Shown: positions 1 through 10,371 of the stretch, piece after piece | Position numbering within the stretch: the first letter of the stretch is position 1 | How the letters are laid out: every line of letters begins with the position of its first letter | Assembly (NCBI GenBank): GCA_023897205.1 | Contig: JAHWDD010000005.1 | Span: forward strand, 4,774,001-4,838,000 | DNA from: Exophiala sp. HKRS030 | Lineage: Eukaryota > Ascomycota > Eurotiomycetes > Chaetothyriales > Herpotrichiellaceae | Length of the DNA: 64,000 nucleotides | Direction of reading: 5' to 3' | Notes under the pieces: generated by a model | What the model was told of the DNA's origin: nothing | The model's input: the letters and a program-made list of their open reading frames with translations, nothing else | Database searches by the model: none | Position numbers and translations under genes: made by a program

Positions 1-811
1 TGGCGCTAGCTCAGTCCCTTGCGCCCTGTATATTACGACCACGACTGGAAAACTCACTCACCCTAGAAGAACGGCACGCATACCGACTCATTCGAGATTT
101 ATTCGAACACAAGGAAGCCATCTTTGGTGAACTGAAACGACAATCATCTACTGGCGGAGGCGGGGCGGCTGGCCGTGGTAGAGCTGTCAGTAGTGCAGGT
201 CTTGATGAAAGCTCCCGCCGAGCAAATATGGAGGCTCGCGCCAGGGCAATTACGGAACAAAGACAGAGAGACAAAAGCCCAGGACCAGCAAACCGCCACC
301 GTCGAGACAAGAGTACTGACGGGAGTCTTGGTCGCTTCCCCGTTGTCGCAAGTCCAAGACCTGACCACGGGCGGAGTGTAAGCGGAGTGGGACTTCCTAC
401 CAAAAGAGCCAGTTTAGAAGTTCCCGGGAGCAATGAGTCCTCACCTATTCAACACCGCAACCAGTCCGCGGTAAACAGAAATTCGGTAATCGGGGTTGAG
501 CAGCCCATCTCCAGCAATGGTGGAGAAGGTCAGTCTTCGCCGGACACAATACTTCCAAGCACATTCAGTGGAGGTGGACCTGGTCCACATATTCCACCAC
601 CATTGGACGATGACGATAATGATTCAGATACTCAGGCCCCTTACCATCTCAGAGAGATGAGAGACCGGTCTCAGCAGTGGGTTCTCTTAAGAGAGTTGCT
701 GCTGTGGGTAGGAATGCGCCGGGGAGTTTGAAGAGAACGCCAGTACCTACCCAGCCAGCACAGGCGCAGGGCGTGCAGCTGACAGACCGCGCAATGGATG
801 ACTTTTCTTGA
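1..811 (+). CDS. RhoGAP-domain protein, C-terminal part (partial, one frame break)
   Basis: The reading frame is already open at base 3 and the 5' part lies outside the window. The first residues contain a GP..LRP-like segment (LAPCILRPR) followed by ENSLTLEERHAYRLIRDLF and KEAIFGELKR, which matches the last helices of fungal RhoGAP domains, especially Rgd1-type F-BAR/RhoGAP proteins. After the domain comes a long Ser/Pro/Arg-rich tail with a DDDDNDSD acidic patch. RhoGAPs stimulate GTP hydrolysis by Rho GTPases in polarity and wall signalling. In the frame as written the ORF stops at 731. One extra C in the CCCC run at 637-640 gives a longer tail (SAVGSLKRVAAVGRN, then LTDRAMDDFS) that ends at 811 and keeps the same composition, so I give 811 as the likely end. 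The family call rests on a short segment, and Rgd1 identity is an inference. Confidence 0.55.
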
Positions 812-1566
812 TTCTTCTTGACTCTAATACGGAGTCTCTGAATGAAATGAAGTAGCTTGGACAATATCCTAGCCGGAATGTCAAGGGATGTTCGGCCCAC
901 GCATCCGAGTCAATGCATGATAGAACTTGAGGTTCGAAACATGCGACAAACTGGGATTATCTACAATGGTGATCCAAGCCGGGATCACCTCGACTTCGAA
1001 GCCTAGACTCCAGGTCCTATCCGTCGTCCATCAAGTCTGCGAATCTCCATGGTCTTACGCCGGCCAACTCCAAGCTTCCATGTTTTCTACCACGAGCGAT
1101 TGCACGTACTTGGTGAAGATTTTTCCTCGCCCTGAAGGCGGGCAGATCGTGCAATACGAGCCGACATGAGTGCTCAATATTTACATCTGCATGAAAGGGT
1201 CCGTCCTGGGTTTGATGGCTATGGAAAAGAGAATGACCAACAATGATGGTGAAATGGACTATAGAGATATACCACTCCATATGTATTTATCCAAACCACA
1301 GACAGGAATTACAGTCTGTGCTCACAGGAAACTTGCATGGTCTTTTAAGTCGTAATTATGACTTAAATCCTAGATTAGATGGCATGACCCGCATCAAGGC
1401 TACTCATTCACAGTAGAAAGCCCTAAACGTCCGATGGCATCTCTCGATCCATTCCTAGGTATGTACACATCGGCTCATCAGCCGCCTCGATGCGACAGCC
1501 TCGCTTCTCCAAGCTATCGTAGCCACCAGTCCTGCTCCAATGTGGACACTTTGAGCAATGTCGCCA
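812..1566. other. Convergent intergenic region
   Basis: This lies between the 3' ends of the RhoGAP (+) and racemase (-) genes, so it should hold both 3' untranslated regions. I see no ORF with an ATG and family-like content, and no clear repeat. Confidence 0.5.
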
Positions 1567-2431
1567 TCAAAACGCAGCCCTTACCAAGCCCGCGAGAACA
1601 CCCACGCCAGCCTTGACACCATCAACAATGTACACGCTCTGACCCTCCTCACTGCCCAGCTCCTCCACGCACGCCTCCCTAACCGTATCATCCAGACCAG
1701 CCATGCCCGCACAGCCCAGACACACAGCCCGCACGGGAACGCCAGACTCCTTGCCCTTCCGCAAGAGTCGCCTCGTGGCCTCCTTCATCTTCAGCTGCAC
1801 CTGATCGGCCGGCAGATCATGCAGATCCGTGGCCGTGACGCCGGTAGTTTCGACGCCGGCGAACTTTGTGATTGACGACAACGACGACGACGATGCCGCC
1901 CCACGCACACCCAGGAACTCCTCCACCGCCGACGTCAATGCCGGTTCCCAGATCTGGCCCGTGGTCACGATGCCGAAGGCCTCCCCACCCCCACCCCCAC
2001 CGCTACCACCGGCAGACGACACCAAGAGCAACGAGAGCGAAGAGAGCACACTCGCCTCGAAGATGCCCGTGACATATTTCCTCCTCCCACCATGTGCAGC
2101 GACGTACTTCGCACACTCGGCCTGGAGGGCCGGGACGAGCGGGTGCTGGCTGTAGCAGGCGACGAGGAACCCGTCGTGGTCGGCCAGCAGCGGCAGGATA
2201 TGCGGCAGGCACAGGTCTGAGGACGACGCCGCGTCGTCGGGCGAGTTGATGCTGGAGATGCCCGGTTGCGGGAGGTGAAGAATGTATATGAGATCGATGG
2301 GTCCGCAAGCGAGGTCAGCAGTGGTTCCAGCCCTGTTGTCATGTGCGTCGATGTGTTCGGGTTGATTATCAGGATCCGTATGCGCGAGGGTGGTTCGCTT
2401 GTTGATGTTGGTGGGGGGTTGTGGCGGACAT
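1567..2431 (-). CDS. Asp/Glu/hydantoin racemase family protein (DCG1-like), two frame breaks
   Basis: The protein has the family signature ILIINPNTSTHMT near the N-terminus, the first catalytic cysteine in VACYSQHPLV and the second in CLGCAGMAG, and it ends with the usual DGVKAGV segment. Members racemise Asp/Glu or hydantoins by a two-cysteine mechanism; the fungal substrates are mostly unknown, and yeast DCG1 is linked to nitrogen catabolite control. As written the gene is broken twice: at the G6 run 2413-2418, which separates the only sensible ATG (2431, MSATTPP) from the body, and at GGG 2270-2272, which splits FFTS from PQPGISSINSPDD. One extra G at each site gives one open frame of 288 codons, the family length. 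A Gly-rich insert (GGSGGGGGGEAF) is unusual. A pseudogene is possible, but intact motifs on both sides favour assembly error. Confidence 0.8.
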
Positions 2432-3097
2432 GGTGACCTGGTGACTTGGAGTTCGTGATCGAGGTAGAGAATCGGGATGGCACTCGTGAGTGTGTATTAA
2501 AGAAATTTCAATTCATAAGCGCAGTGCTAGAATCTCAACACACGCTGTCGAAAAACTGTTCTGTATCTAGAAGCTTTCTCCGGTCTTGTCACTTGAGGTG
2601 CTGGTCCCTATGTCCTGGTTGGAACTAAAACCTAGATCTATTCCAGAGTTCAAACAGAGTTTGCTGCGGTCACGTTTTCGGGGTACTGTGTAAAGAGATA
2701 AGAGGATATCAGATAACGACCCCCTCGAAGAACTTTGAGTCTGGCCGTGTAATGTCGACGTTCGCCAAGAAGCGGGTGAACCTTTTCTGGTGCTTGAAGT
2801 GGCTTGAGAGATACAGATTTAGGTAAAACGAGATACGCTGATTAATAAAAGCACTCTTTTCTCGACGCGAGAGTTGAGACTTTAGAAAGGAAGTTAGTGA
2901 GAAGACAAGCCGAGTACGCAGTCTCCCATCCCATGACATGGGTTTTTACGTGATCAGGTTTCAACTTCTAATGATACAGAATGACCAGAGATGCCAGGGC
3001 TGCTCGGCTGGATGTCCGTCTATACTAAATCAAGCTTGGATAAGATTGCAGTCAAATGAATTTATTGGTAATTAGGTCGAGATGCGACGAATGAAAG
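2432..3097. other. Intergenic region upstream of the racemase
   Basis: It holds the racemase promoter (read on the minus strand) and the 3' end of the dipeptidase gene. No further gene or repeat is supported. Confidence 0.45.
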
Positions 3098-4621
3098 TCA
3101 GAACCCGCTTACTTCATCCTCACCTTCCAACGTTTTGGGGTGAAGGTCAGCAGCGACGGCATTAGCTGTCTTCCACACTCTGAGGAGATTGCCACCAGCG
3201 ACTTTGCCAGCATCATCGTCTGATACATTCAACCTTAGGAGTTCAGCAATAAGAGCCGGATACTTGTCCACCCCCTCAAGACCTTTGGGAGTCAAATCAC
3301 CCATTCCGTCGAAATCGCTGCCCAGTCCAACGTAGTCGTAACCTATTCTTTCCCCTACATAGATGATATGTCTCGCCACCTGGTGCAGAGTGTTGTTCTT
3401 CTCGTAAAACTCTGGTAAGACAGATGAATTGGGTGGGGGAAGGCACGAGATGAATCCTGGACTGAAGTTGATCATAACCACACTCTTGGTCTCTTTCACA
3501 AGGTCAAGGATATCATCGTGGACATTTCGAGGATGCTCGCAAAGAGTAAATGCTGATGAGTGCGAAAATATCACTGGTGCCACGGACGTGCCGTTGCTCA
3601 GGACAGCCTTTTGTGTCCAGTACGATGTATGTGAGATGTCCACAAGGATGCCTAGGCGATTTAGTTCTCGCACGACGACCCGACCAGCAGGCGTAAGACC
3701 TCCACGATGGTAAGGAGCTATCTTGGTTTCTCCTCTTGAGGAAATCAATGCCGCATCAGCGAACGCGTTGTGACAATTCCAGGTAAGAGTCGCTGCTCTG
3801 ACGCCCAAAGCGTGATATAGGCGCAACGTTGATAAAGGGGCTGACTGAGGGATCTGATGAAGTCCTTCAATACTAATAGGGGATATCAGAGATTTGGTGG
3901 CGTGAAAGTTTGTCAGAGCTGTCGACAATGAGCTCGTGGCAGGTGTGAACTTCTCAGGGTACTGGCTCTGCAGCCGACGGACGAGATCAATCTGTGCAAG
4001 TGTACGCGACACCGACGAAGCATAAGTCTCGTCGGAGAAGTCATCGCTGGCATCATCTGGACATGCAACAAAAGCGCTCCAGAATGATCCTCCGACCTGG
4101 CCTTTCTTCAGTCGAGGTAGGTCAACATCACCTCCAGCTCCGCCATTCACAAATTTGTCCTTGAAGCCTCCGTGTAATTTATTTTTATAAGCCCATCGAA
4201 CGAATATGGCTAGGTCATTGTGACCGTCAATGAGCGGCGTGCCGTCGAGAATTGAGCTCACTCTCTCCTCGATTGTTTTGGCCGGTTTGGAGGGACCAAG
4301 TGGAGGCGGTCTATCTGGATCTCCTTGGAATGAAGGACTCAGCAATGCTGCCACGAAGGCGAAGAAGACCACAAGTGTGAATATTGAGCCTAGCGTATTC
4401 CTGATAGAGCTTGTGCTCGATATATCGCCTTCATCATCTTCATCGTCGTCGTTCGCTCTTGGGTCTGCTCTTGAATTCCGCAGGTCTTCAACCAAGTATG
4501 TGGTCTCTGGCGGATTGAAATCTCGATATAGCGGTTCAGGTCTCTTGTCACCATATGTGTATATTTCGGGCGCGGGTTCGTTGTTCGGCAGCAGAGGGTC
4601 GAGCTCGGAGGGGCGAGGCAT
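3098..4621 (-). CDS. Membrane dipeptidase (renal dipeptidase family, M19)
   Basis: A single exon of 507 aa starts at an ATG. The family hydrolyses dipeptides with a binuclear zinc centre. Visible motifs are DGHNDLAI (about 132-139, first zinc ligands), ISIEGLHQI (bridging Glu), DISHTS, FSHSSAF with CEHPRNV, and GSDFDGMG near the end. The N-terminus is not a signal peptide: about 77 cytosolic residues, with an acidic stretch (DDDEDDEGD) before one transmembrane helix near 78-96, so the enzyme is probably a type II membrane protein with a lumenal catalytic domain. Residues 6-11 read E-L-D-P-L-L, an ExxxLL acidic dileucine of the kind that sorts yeast proteins to the vacuole. The upstream GH5 gene on the same strand has the same architecture. 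The family call is secure; vacuolar location is an inference. Confidence 0.93.
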   Translation of the reverse strand: MPRPSELDPLLPNNEPAPEIYTYGDKRPEPLYRDFNPPETTYLVEDLRNSRADPRANDDDEDDEGDISSTSSIRNTLGSIFTLVVFFAFVAALLSPSFQGDPDRPPPLGPSKPAKTIEERVSSILDGTPLIDGHNDLAIFVRWAYKNKLHGGFKDKFVNGGAGGDVDLPRLKKGQVGGSFWSAFVACPDDASDDFSDETYASSVSRTLAQIDLVRRLQSQYPEKFTPATSSLSTALTNFHATKSLISPISIEGLHQIPQSAPLSTLRLYHALGVRAATLTWNCHNAFADAALISSRGETKIAPYHRGGLTPAGRVVVRELNRLGILVDISHTSYWTQKAVLSNGTSVAPVIFSHSSAFTLCEHPRNVHDDILDLVKETKSVVMINFSPGFISCLPPPNSSVLPEFYEKNNTLHQVARHIIYVGERIGYDYVGLGSDFDGMGDLTPKGLEGVDKYPALIAELLRLNVSDDDAGKVAGGNLLRVWKTANAVAADLHPKTLEGEDEVSGF

Positions 4622-5093
4622 TGTTAGGAAATGGTGCAGGCGATGCTCACATAAAGTTGGAGCGCGCTATCATAGACTGTCTATGTGTACATTTTGACCA
4701 TAATTGCTCAATAGCACCAAAGCGGTTTCATAGAATCAAGCGTCGTCGTACCGGAGGGCCTCACGAGGGCAAGGCGTCATCGTCGTGGTTGTGCAAGTGA
4801 CATGCCGTCCCCACCACGTGAGTTGCCGGCCTTTATCCAGCCAGGGTGCCAGGTCGGACTTCATCGGTCTCATTCCACACATAAGTACTCTCTAAATACT
4901 CGGCCATTCTTGTGAACAATGTATGACTTCACAAGTCAACTGACCCGAGAGTGTTTCTTCGAGTCTTCTAACAAAGCCGAGCGTATCATGCTGCAACGCC
5001 TTATTTTCTCCGGCACTGAGGAGTCGAATCATCTATCAAGACACGATGATTTTGTTAACCTATATTGCTATAGAGAGGTACCCATTCTTACTC
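4622..5093. promoter_or_regulatory. Probable promoter region of the dipeptidase gene
   Basis: This 472-base gap separates the GH5 stop from the dipeptidase ATG, both on the minus strand. It contains a CACGTG hexamer near 4816. No other gene is supported. Confidence 0.35.
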
Positions 5094-6392
5094 CTAGGGG
5101 CAACGGCGATTGTTGATCCTCGCAATATCCCATAATCTGTAGTCATATACGACTGTTTCCCAATCGTCTTTCAACAGACCGTACGACTCGACCTCATTGT
5201 TCTTCGGCTTCCTCGGATTGAGAGCCCAATACCCAAAGTCAACATCTGAGTCCTCAAGGTACCTCAACAGGTTTTGCCAGTAATGAAGATCCCTGGCTGT
5301 TGGTTCATGAGGGCTGCCGAATTCACCCACCCAAACTGGAGCTATTTCGTTTTCGCGTATGAAATTCCAGTTCCGGTCCATATCACGCTTGAACGAACCG
5401 TAACTGCGGTACCAGTAAGGCCTGAGAGATCCCCAGCCAGACCAACCATATACATGCGCTGAGTATACTACCTTACCTTTCCTCCTTAAATGAACAGGAC
5501 GTCTACATGCGCCAGAGACATCGTTCGCCGAGGAGACACCCTCGACTACGATCAACCATTGCGGTGACAGAGCATGTAGTCGTGATGCAGCGCGCTCTGC
5601 CGCTGCAGCCCAGCTATTCCACAGATAGCTGCCTAAGAACCCTCGAACTTCATTTCGAAGATCAATCCCAACGACAAGAGGATTGTCGACATGTGGTCTC
5701 ATCACTGTCACAAGATTTTCGATCCACTGTTCTTCTGTCTGTTTAATGGCACAAAAAGGAACACCTATGTTTTCCCAGCCAGTATCGCATGGATTTCCAT
5801 CACAGCACCATCTAGACTGTGTTATGTGGTTATTGACAATGACAACAAGTCCAGCTCTTGTCAAGGCCTCAACTACTGAGCCAAAAATCTCGAGGGCTGT
5901 TTTACCTACGAGATCTGCATTCGCACCGAGATGTTTAGCATCGACGAGGGGGTTTTTGAGCACCAGTTCGTCTGAATAGGGAAGCCGGACACTGTTGAAG
6001 CCTAGCTTACGAACAGTCTGAGCAATTTCGTTGCGCTGGCGAATGTCCAGGCCACCAGGGACCATGAAAATATCACTTGCGCCATACCAATTGATGGATG
6101 TCAGTTTGCAACGCATTCCTGTGGCATCGAGAATGTTTCGATCCTGCGTTTGCAATGGCGGTGTACAGAGGCAAGTGCTGTTAGCTGAACTGAGCTGATC
6201 GCGAATCTTGTGTTCACTAGGGTAGGCTGAAAGGTTTGCAGGTTGATCTTCTCGACCGAGCAAAGCGGCTGAAATGAGAATGAGTGTTGAGCATACAAAC
6301 ATCAAGAATAATGACAAATTTCGGACAACATCCCACGGCTTGACGCCAGTAGTCGAAAACCTTCTCAGCAAAGGGGTGTTTTCGGATGACAT
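5094..6392 (-). CDS. Glycoside hydrolase family 5 (cellulase-fold) membrane protein
   Basis: A single exon of 432 aa starts at an ATG. The GH5 pattern is clear: INWYGASD at the first strand, NNHITQS around 187-193, the acid/base glutamate in DLRNE (E248), and the nucleophile in WVGEFG (E357), with AHVYGW between them. GH5 enzymes cleave beta-linked glucans or mannans; the subfamily and substrate cannot be read here. A cytosolic N-terminus with a dileucine motif (E4-N-T-P-L-L9) precedes one transmembrane helix near 27-47, so it is predicted type II with the catalytic domain in the lumen or outside. Cys residues at 195-214 could form disulfides. It lies head-to-tail with the dipeptidase and divergent from the glycosyltransferase. 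Anchoring and the sorting signal are inferences from sequence. Confidence 0.9.
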   Translation of the reverse strand: MSSENTPLLRRFSTTGVKPWDVVRNLSLFLMFVCSTLILISAALLGREDQPANLSAYPSEHKIRDQLSSANSTCLCTPPLQTQDRNILDATGMRCKLTSINWYGASDIFMVPGGLDIRQRNEIAQTVRKLGFNSVRLPYSDELVLKNPLVDAKHLGANADLVGKTALEIFGSVVEALTRAGLVVIVNNHITQSRWCCDGNPCDTGWENIGVPFCAIKQTEEQWIENLVTVMRPHVDNPLVVGIDLRNEVRGFLGSYLWNSWAAAAERAASRLHALSPQWLIVVEGVSSANDVSGACRRPVHLRRKGKVVYSAHVYGWSGWGSLRPYWYRSYGSFKRDMDRNWNFIRENEIAPVWVGEFGSPHEPTARDLHYWQNLLRYLEDSDVDFGYWALNPRKPKNNEVESYGLLKDDWETVVYDYRLWDIARINNRRCP

Positions 6393-7348
6393 CTTCGACC
6401 TTTCATTTCAACCACTCTTCAATGAGGTGATATTGTCATGTTGGTCGTTAGAGTTGTCGTTTCTATGTGAGCCTGTGGAAGCCACCAACTTCGAAGGACT
6501 GGCAAGAATGACTCTGAGAGGGACGAATCTCGCTGGCTAGACTCAGTCGCAATCATGGATTCGCAACCTCGACCTCGGAAGGCATCAGTCTCTGGCGGGT
6601 TTAGAAGTCTTCCTCGATGGTGACCAAGTGTTTACCCTGGATGACGAATTTTTGGTGGCTGAAGTTGGCGTGGTGCTTTGGACAATTAGGGCCGAACGAT
6701 GCCGCTCAAAGTCACAAAAGCAAAATTTCCTTCGATAGTCTCTCAGCAGCAACACAACTTGTGCCTTACCGCAAAGTTCGGTTGAAATGTTAAACAGATC
6801 TATTCAATCTGGTTGAGGTTGATTTCGTCGAGCGTGCCGTCGCTTTGGATGAGCGCACGTGGATACCCGCATCAGCGATATGCGAACATGATTGGTTGAG
6901 TTTTCACCAGAACCACCAAGTAACTCGAGAGCTTGTTTCGACAGGCGTTGCTTGCTTGCACCCCTTGTTGGCACGAGAGGGAAAGCGTGCTCTTTGGATT
7001 TGACACAAAATGAGGATTCTAGACCGCGATGTACACGGCAATTTGTTAAATTGCCGCATGTGATTCGATACGTGCAACATGGACGCTCTCATGTTGGCTA
7101 TTGGTAGATCCCCAAGAGGCTTGACCCGCTAGCCAGTCGAGTATCCTGCTATGCAGAACTGGTGGGCTGGTGAAATACTTCCACTGATGAGACGTTTGGA
7201 GCCAGCGATTTCTTGCAGAGTCTCTCATTAAAGCTCTTCGATCTGCTTCAGACCGCCATGTCTTTGTCAGCTTCTCTCATCGCACTCTCGACTTCGTCGA
7301 CCCCGTGGCACGCTGTATCACCTGAGCGAAGCCATCAAGGCTCGACAA
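6393..7348. promoter_or_regulatory. Divergent promoter region, GH5 / glycosyltransferase
   Basis: These 956 bases separate two divergent start codons. No coding segment with an ATG and plausible content is visible; the glycosyltransferase frame is open back to 7232 but has no ATG before 7349. I see no recognised operator. Confidence 0.4.
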
Positions 7349-9299
7349 ATGGGTTTAGCGAATTGGTTCTTCCGATGTATCCCAGGCTTCTCGACCCTGT
7401 TTCTCCTTGCCCTCTCTGAGTGTGCCCTCAAGATCCTCCAAACGGAATGGACAAGCCTCTACTACCCTCCCTTCCTGGTTCACGGACAAGCGCCATGGTT
7501 GGCTCAAGGCCTCTTTATCACATATGCTCTGCTCATACACTTTCTCGCTCTGATCTTCCCATTGCGACTATGTTTGGCTGTATGGTCGGCAACCAACGCA
7601 ATTCAACAGACCCACAGAGCCGGGCTGATGGCCAGCCCTGAGCTTCATCCTAAGTTCAAGAACGTAGACCATGGAGGACTGGAATTGGACGATGCTGGAA
7701 GATCAGTGATTCTAGCAATGGTACTGCCAAGCTATAAAGAGGACATTGGGGTCTTGGAAAGTTCATTGAGAGTTCTGGCGAGTCATCGCCGCGCCAGAAG
7801 TTCTTATGATGTGAGTTTCGGCATACACTTCAAACGAAGACTTCATACTGAGTATTGTCCTAGATATTTCTTGCGATGGAAGAGCGCGACCCAAATGCTG
7901 TCAAAGTCGCCCAAAGTCTGATACAACTTTTCATCGGTAAATTCCGCGATATCCAGTACACGATGCATCCGGCCGAGATCCCTGGTGAAGCGCCAGGCAA
8001 GAGCAGCAATGTCAGCTGGGCTGCCAAGGCAATTGAGCAAAAGTACATCAAGAGACCTGAATGGTCAGATGTGCTGATCACGGTCATGGACAGTATGTGT
8101 TAGCGATGACCTGAACGACAGACAACACTCACTATTTTCCAGGTGACACGCATCTCCTCAGCCAATATTTCGACATAATCGTCCAACATCATGCCGAGGA
8201 GCGCAGAAACAGTGGATCAACAGATATGACCTTGTATATGCCGCCCATTATCTTTGATCGTAACGCCAACAACGTTCCATTCTTGGTAAGGATGGCAGAC
8301 TTGATGTGGTGTGGGGCAGGGCTATCGTGTTTCAATGGAAAAGAACATCCCGAAGGTCTTGCAATTCCCACTGCCGTTTACACTCTCCCACTCCCTCTTG
8401 CATGTATGGCCAACGGCTGGGACACAGGATCCGAGGCCATTGGAGAGGATCTACACATGTTGCTCAAATGCTATTTTGCCACTGGAGGACACTTGCGAAC
8501 GATTTCCATACCGAGCCCTGCGAGTCAATGCAATGGCAGTACGGGGAAGAGTGGGATCCGCGGGTGGATGGCTGATCATCGTGCAAGATATTCGCAAGGT
8601 CTTCGACACATGTGGGGCAGTCTTGACACAGGCTTCGCGGTGAAGCAATGGTGTAAGACGAAAAGAGTGCATGGAGCGAGCGGCGACAGTGCGGCATCAA
8701 GCCCGTCGTCGCCATGGCCATCGCATGTGAGTTTGCGCTTGAAGCTCAGCCAGCACAATGCGCACGGTGGCAAAGTGAACTATCTCACATGGAGAAATTT
8801 GATCCTTTTCACTCGGATTTTCGAGGCGCATTTCCTGCCAGCCCACCTCTTGATAGTCCTGCTGGTATCGGTAATTTACTCTTCGCTTGAGTATCCATTA
8901 TCAGAGTGCAGAATGTTGAGCATGGCGTTAGACCTGACGTCGACAATGCGAGGATTAGGCTACGCATTCATGACGATATATTTTGTCATCTTCTACCAGC
9001 GATATCATACCACATGCATCGAAGCACGAAAAGAAGAAATGGTTCGAGCAGGGCTGTACGAGGAGCTGGCAGCTGACTTCTCTCCTCGACACAGGTGGCG
9101 GTTGGTGTCGATCATAGAGATCTTCTTTTTCCCCATTGCAGGGACGATATTCGGGAGTATTCCCTTGCTTCAAGCTATTGGGTCGCATTTCTGGACGGCG
9201 AACCTTGTCTATGTGGTGAGCGCGAAGCCGGTGACGGTGACAAGTTGTCGACCCGAGACCAAATATGATCATAGGTCTGATGAGGAGGCAGTCAGTTGA
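7349..9299 (+). CDS. Family 2 glycosyltransferase, multi-pass membrane protein
   Basis: Three exons (7349-7810, 7864-8092, 8143-9299) give 615 aa. Introns have GTGAGT and GTATGT donors and TAG/CAG acceptors and keep frame: SSYD joins IFLAMEERD, and VMDS joins DTHLLSQYF. N-terminal membrane segments are followed by VILAMVLPSYKED (the GT-A nucleotide-binding strand), a DSDTHL acidic motif, the acceptor-site segment GWDTGSEAIGEDLHM and the ARYSQGLRHMWGSLD element that corresponds to the Q/RxxRW region of processive GT2 enzymes. Several C-terminal membrane helices follow. This is a fungal GT2 group distinct from chitin synthases; the sugar and product are unknown, and a cell-surface or secretory polysaccharide is an inference. 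The ATG at 7349 is the first in frame. Confidence 0.85.
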
Positions 9300-9420
9300 C
9301 GGTGATTACCAAGCCCAAGCATGGTATAGGTAAAGCAGACCGAGCGGCCATAGACTCTCATATGGAGGGATGTACGAGACAATATTAATAAAGATAGAGA
9401 CGAGAGACTCGAAGTGTCAG

Positions 9421-9428
9421 TCACGTGA
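9421..9428. promoter_or_regulatory. TCACGTGA palindrome (E-box core)
   Basis: This perfect 8-bp palindrome contains CACGTG, the binding core of bHLH factors and of the Cbf1 class. It lies 120 bases past the glycosyltransferase stop, so its target gene is unclear. Confidence 0.35.
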
Positions 9429-9718
9429 TGAAAAGTTTCTCGAACCCCTGAGTCAGGACTCAGCTGCAACCTCGGACTCACATGTTCTCAGTAATAATGG
9501 CCAAAGTATCCTGCTCACTTACAGTAGCTGCTAACTATAGCTGACTCCCCAGGTGGACTCTCTTCGACTTGCCAACCAACCAAAGAGCTACTCCGTAGTC
9601 ACAGCTACAGTCCGGAGCACAGGTAGATACCTTGAGGCTATGGGGCCTCGGGCTTCCTAGGGAGCATGTTAGTTAGACGTGGTGGACGTGCTAGGTACTA
9701 AGTTGGCTGGTTAACTGA

Positions 9719-9763
9719 TTAACCAACTAGTTAACCAACAATTTAACCAACTGATTAACCAAC
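9719..9763. repeat. 12-bp-period tandem repeat, core TTAACCAAC
   Basis: TTAACCAAC occurs at 9719, 9731, 9743 and 9755, exactly 12 bases apart, and is flanked by degenerate GTTAAC copies from about 9706 to 9774. Confidence 0.85.
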
Positions 9764-10371
9764 TAGTAAGTTAAGCGTGGTTAAGGTACTCCCTACGTGT
9801 CCCTATTTCCCGAAACAAACCACCTAAACATTCTTGGCAACATTGTCCCATTTCTCCTGTATTTTTATCAAGTTAGCATGCCAGCTTACCGATCCAATCC
9901 TCTGTCACCGAGCTGCATTGACAGAGACGATTGGACAGAGAAGGAGATACGGTATTCTTCGTGTGTAAGTCACCTGTGCTCATCTCTTGCATCTGACTTG
10001 GCCCTTACTCGGCACCTGGCAACTCATACCCACCACTCGAGCCTCGAGCCTGAATTGTGAAACGCGTCTCACAATCCCAAGCATCAAAGATCCTCGCGCC
10101 GCAACCCCCTTGTCCGCCCTAACCTCACTTCCACAGTCCACTCCCTCCCCAGATCCACCGATTCATCTTGCATTTTCCGGATCGTGGTTCTTGGAACGTC
10201 AACGACCTTTTCAAACCGCCCAGCAAGACACCACGCCTCGCGACCTTCCCTCACAGCACTCATCCCATTGCTCACACCCTTTACCTTGTTTTTATCATGC
10301 TTTCCTGAACAACTTCACTCTTCTTCTTGGCAACTGCGTCCACTAATTCCTGCTTGTCCATTCCTACAGTC

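Larger units (their letters stand above)
9300..10371. other. Intergenic region with simple repeats and a CT-rich leader
   Basis: It contains a TCACGTGA site at 9421, one TACTCCGTA motif at 9589, a 12-bp tandem repeat at 9719-9763 and, from about 10030, a pyrimidine-rich stretch that probably is the leader of the next gene. A CAG just before the ATG at 10372 could be an intron acceptor in the leader. Confidence 0.5.

Noticed and set aside
637..640. An intron in place of a base deficit in the RhoGAP tail
   Set aside because: There is an acceptor-like TCTCAG at 645-650 but no plausible GT donor in the preceding 80 bases.
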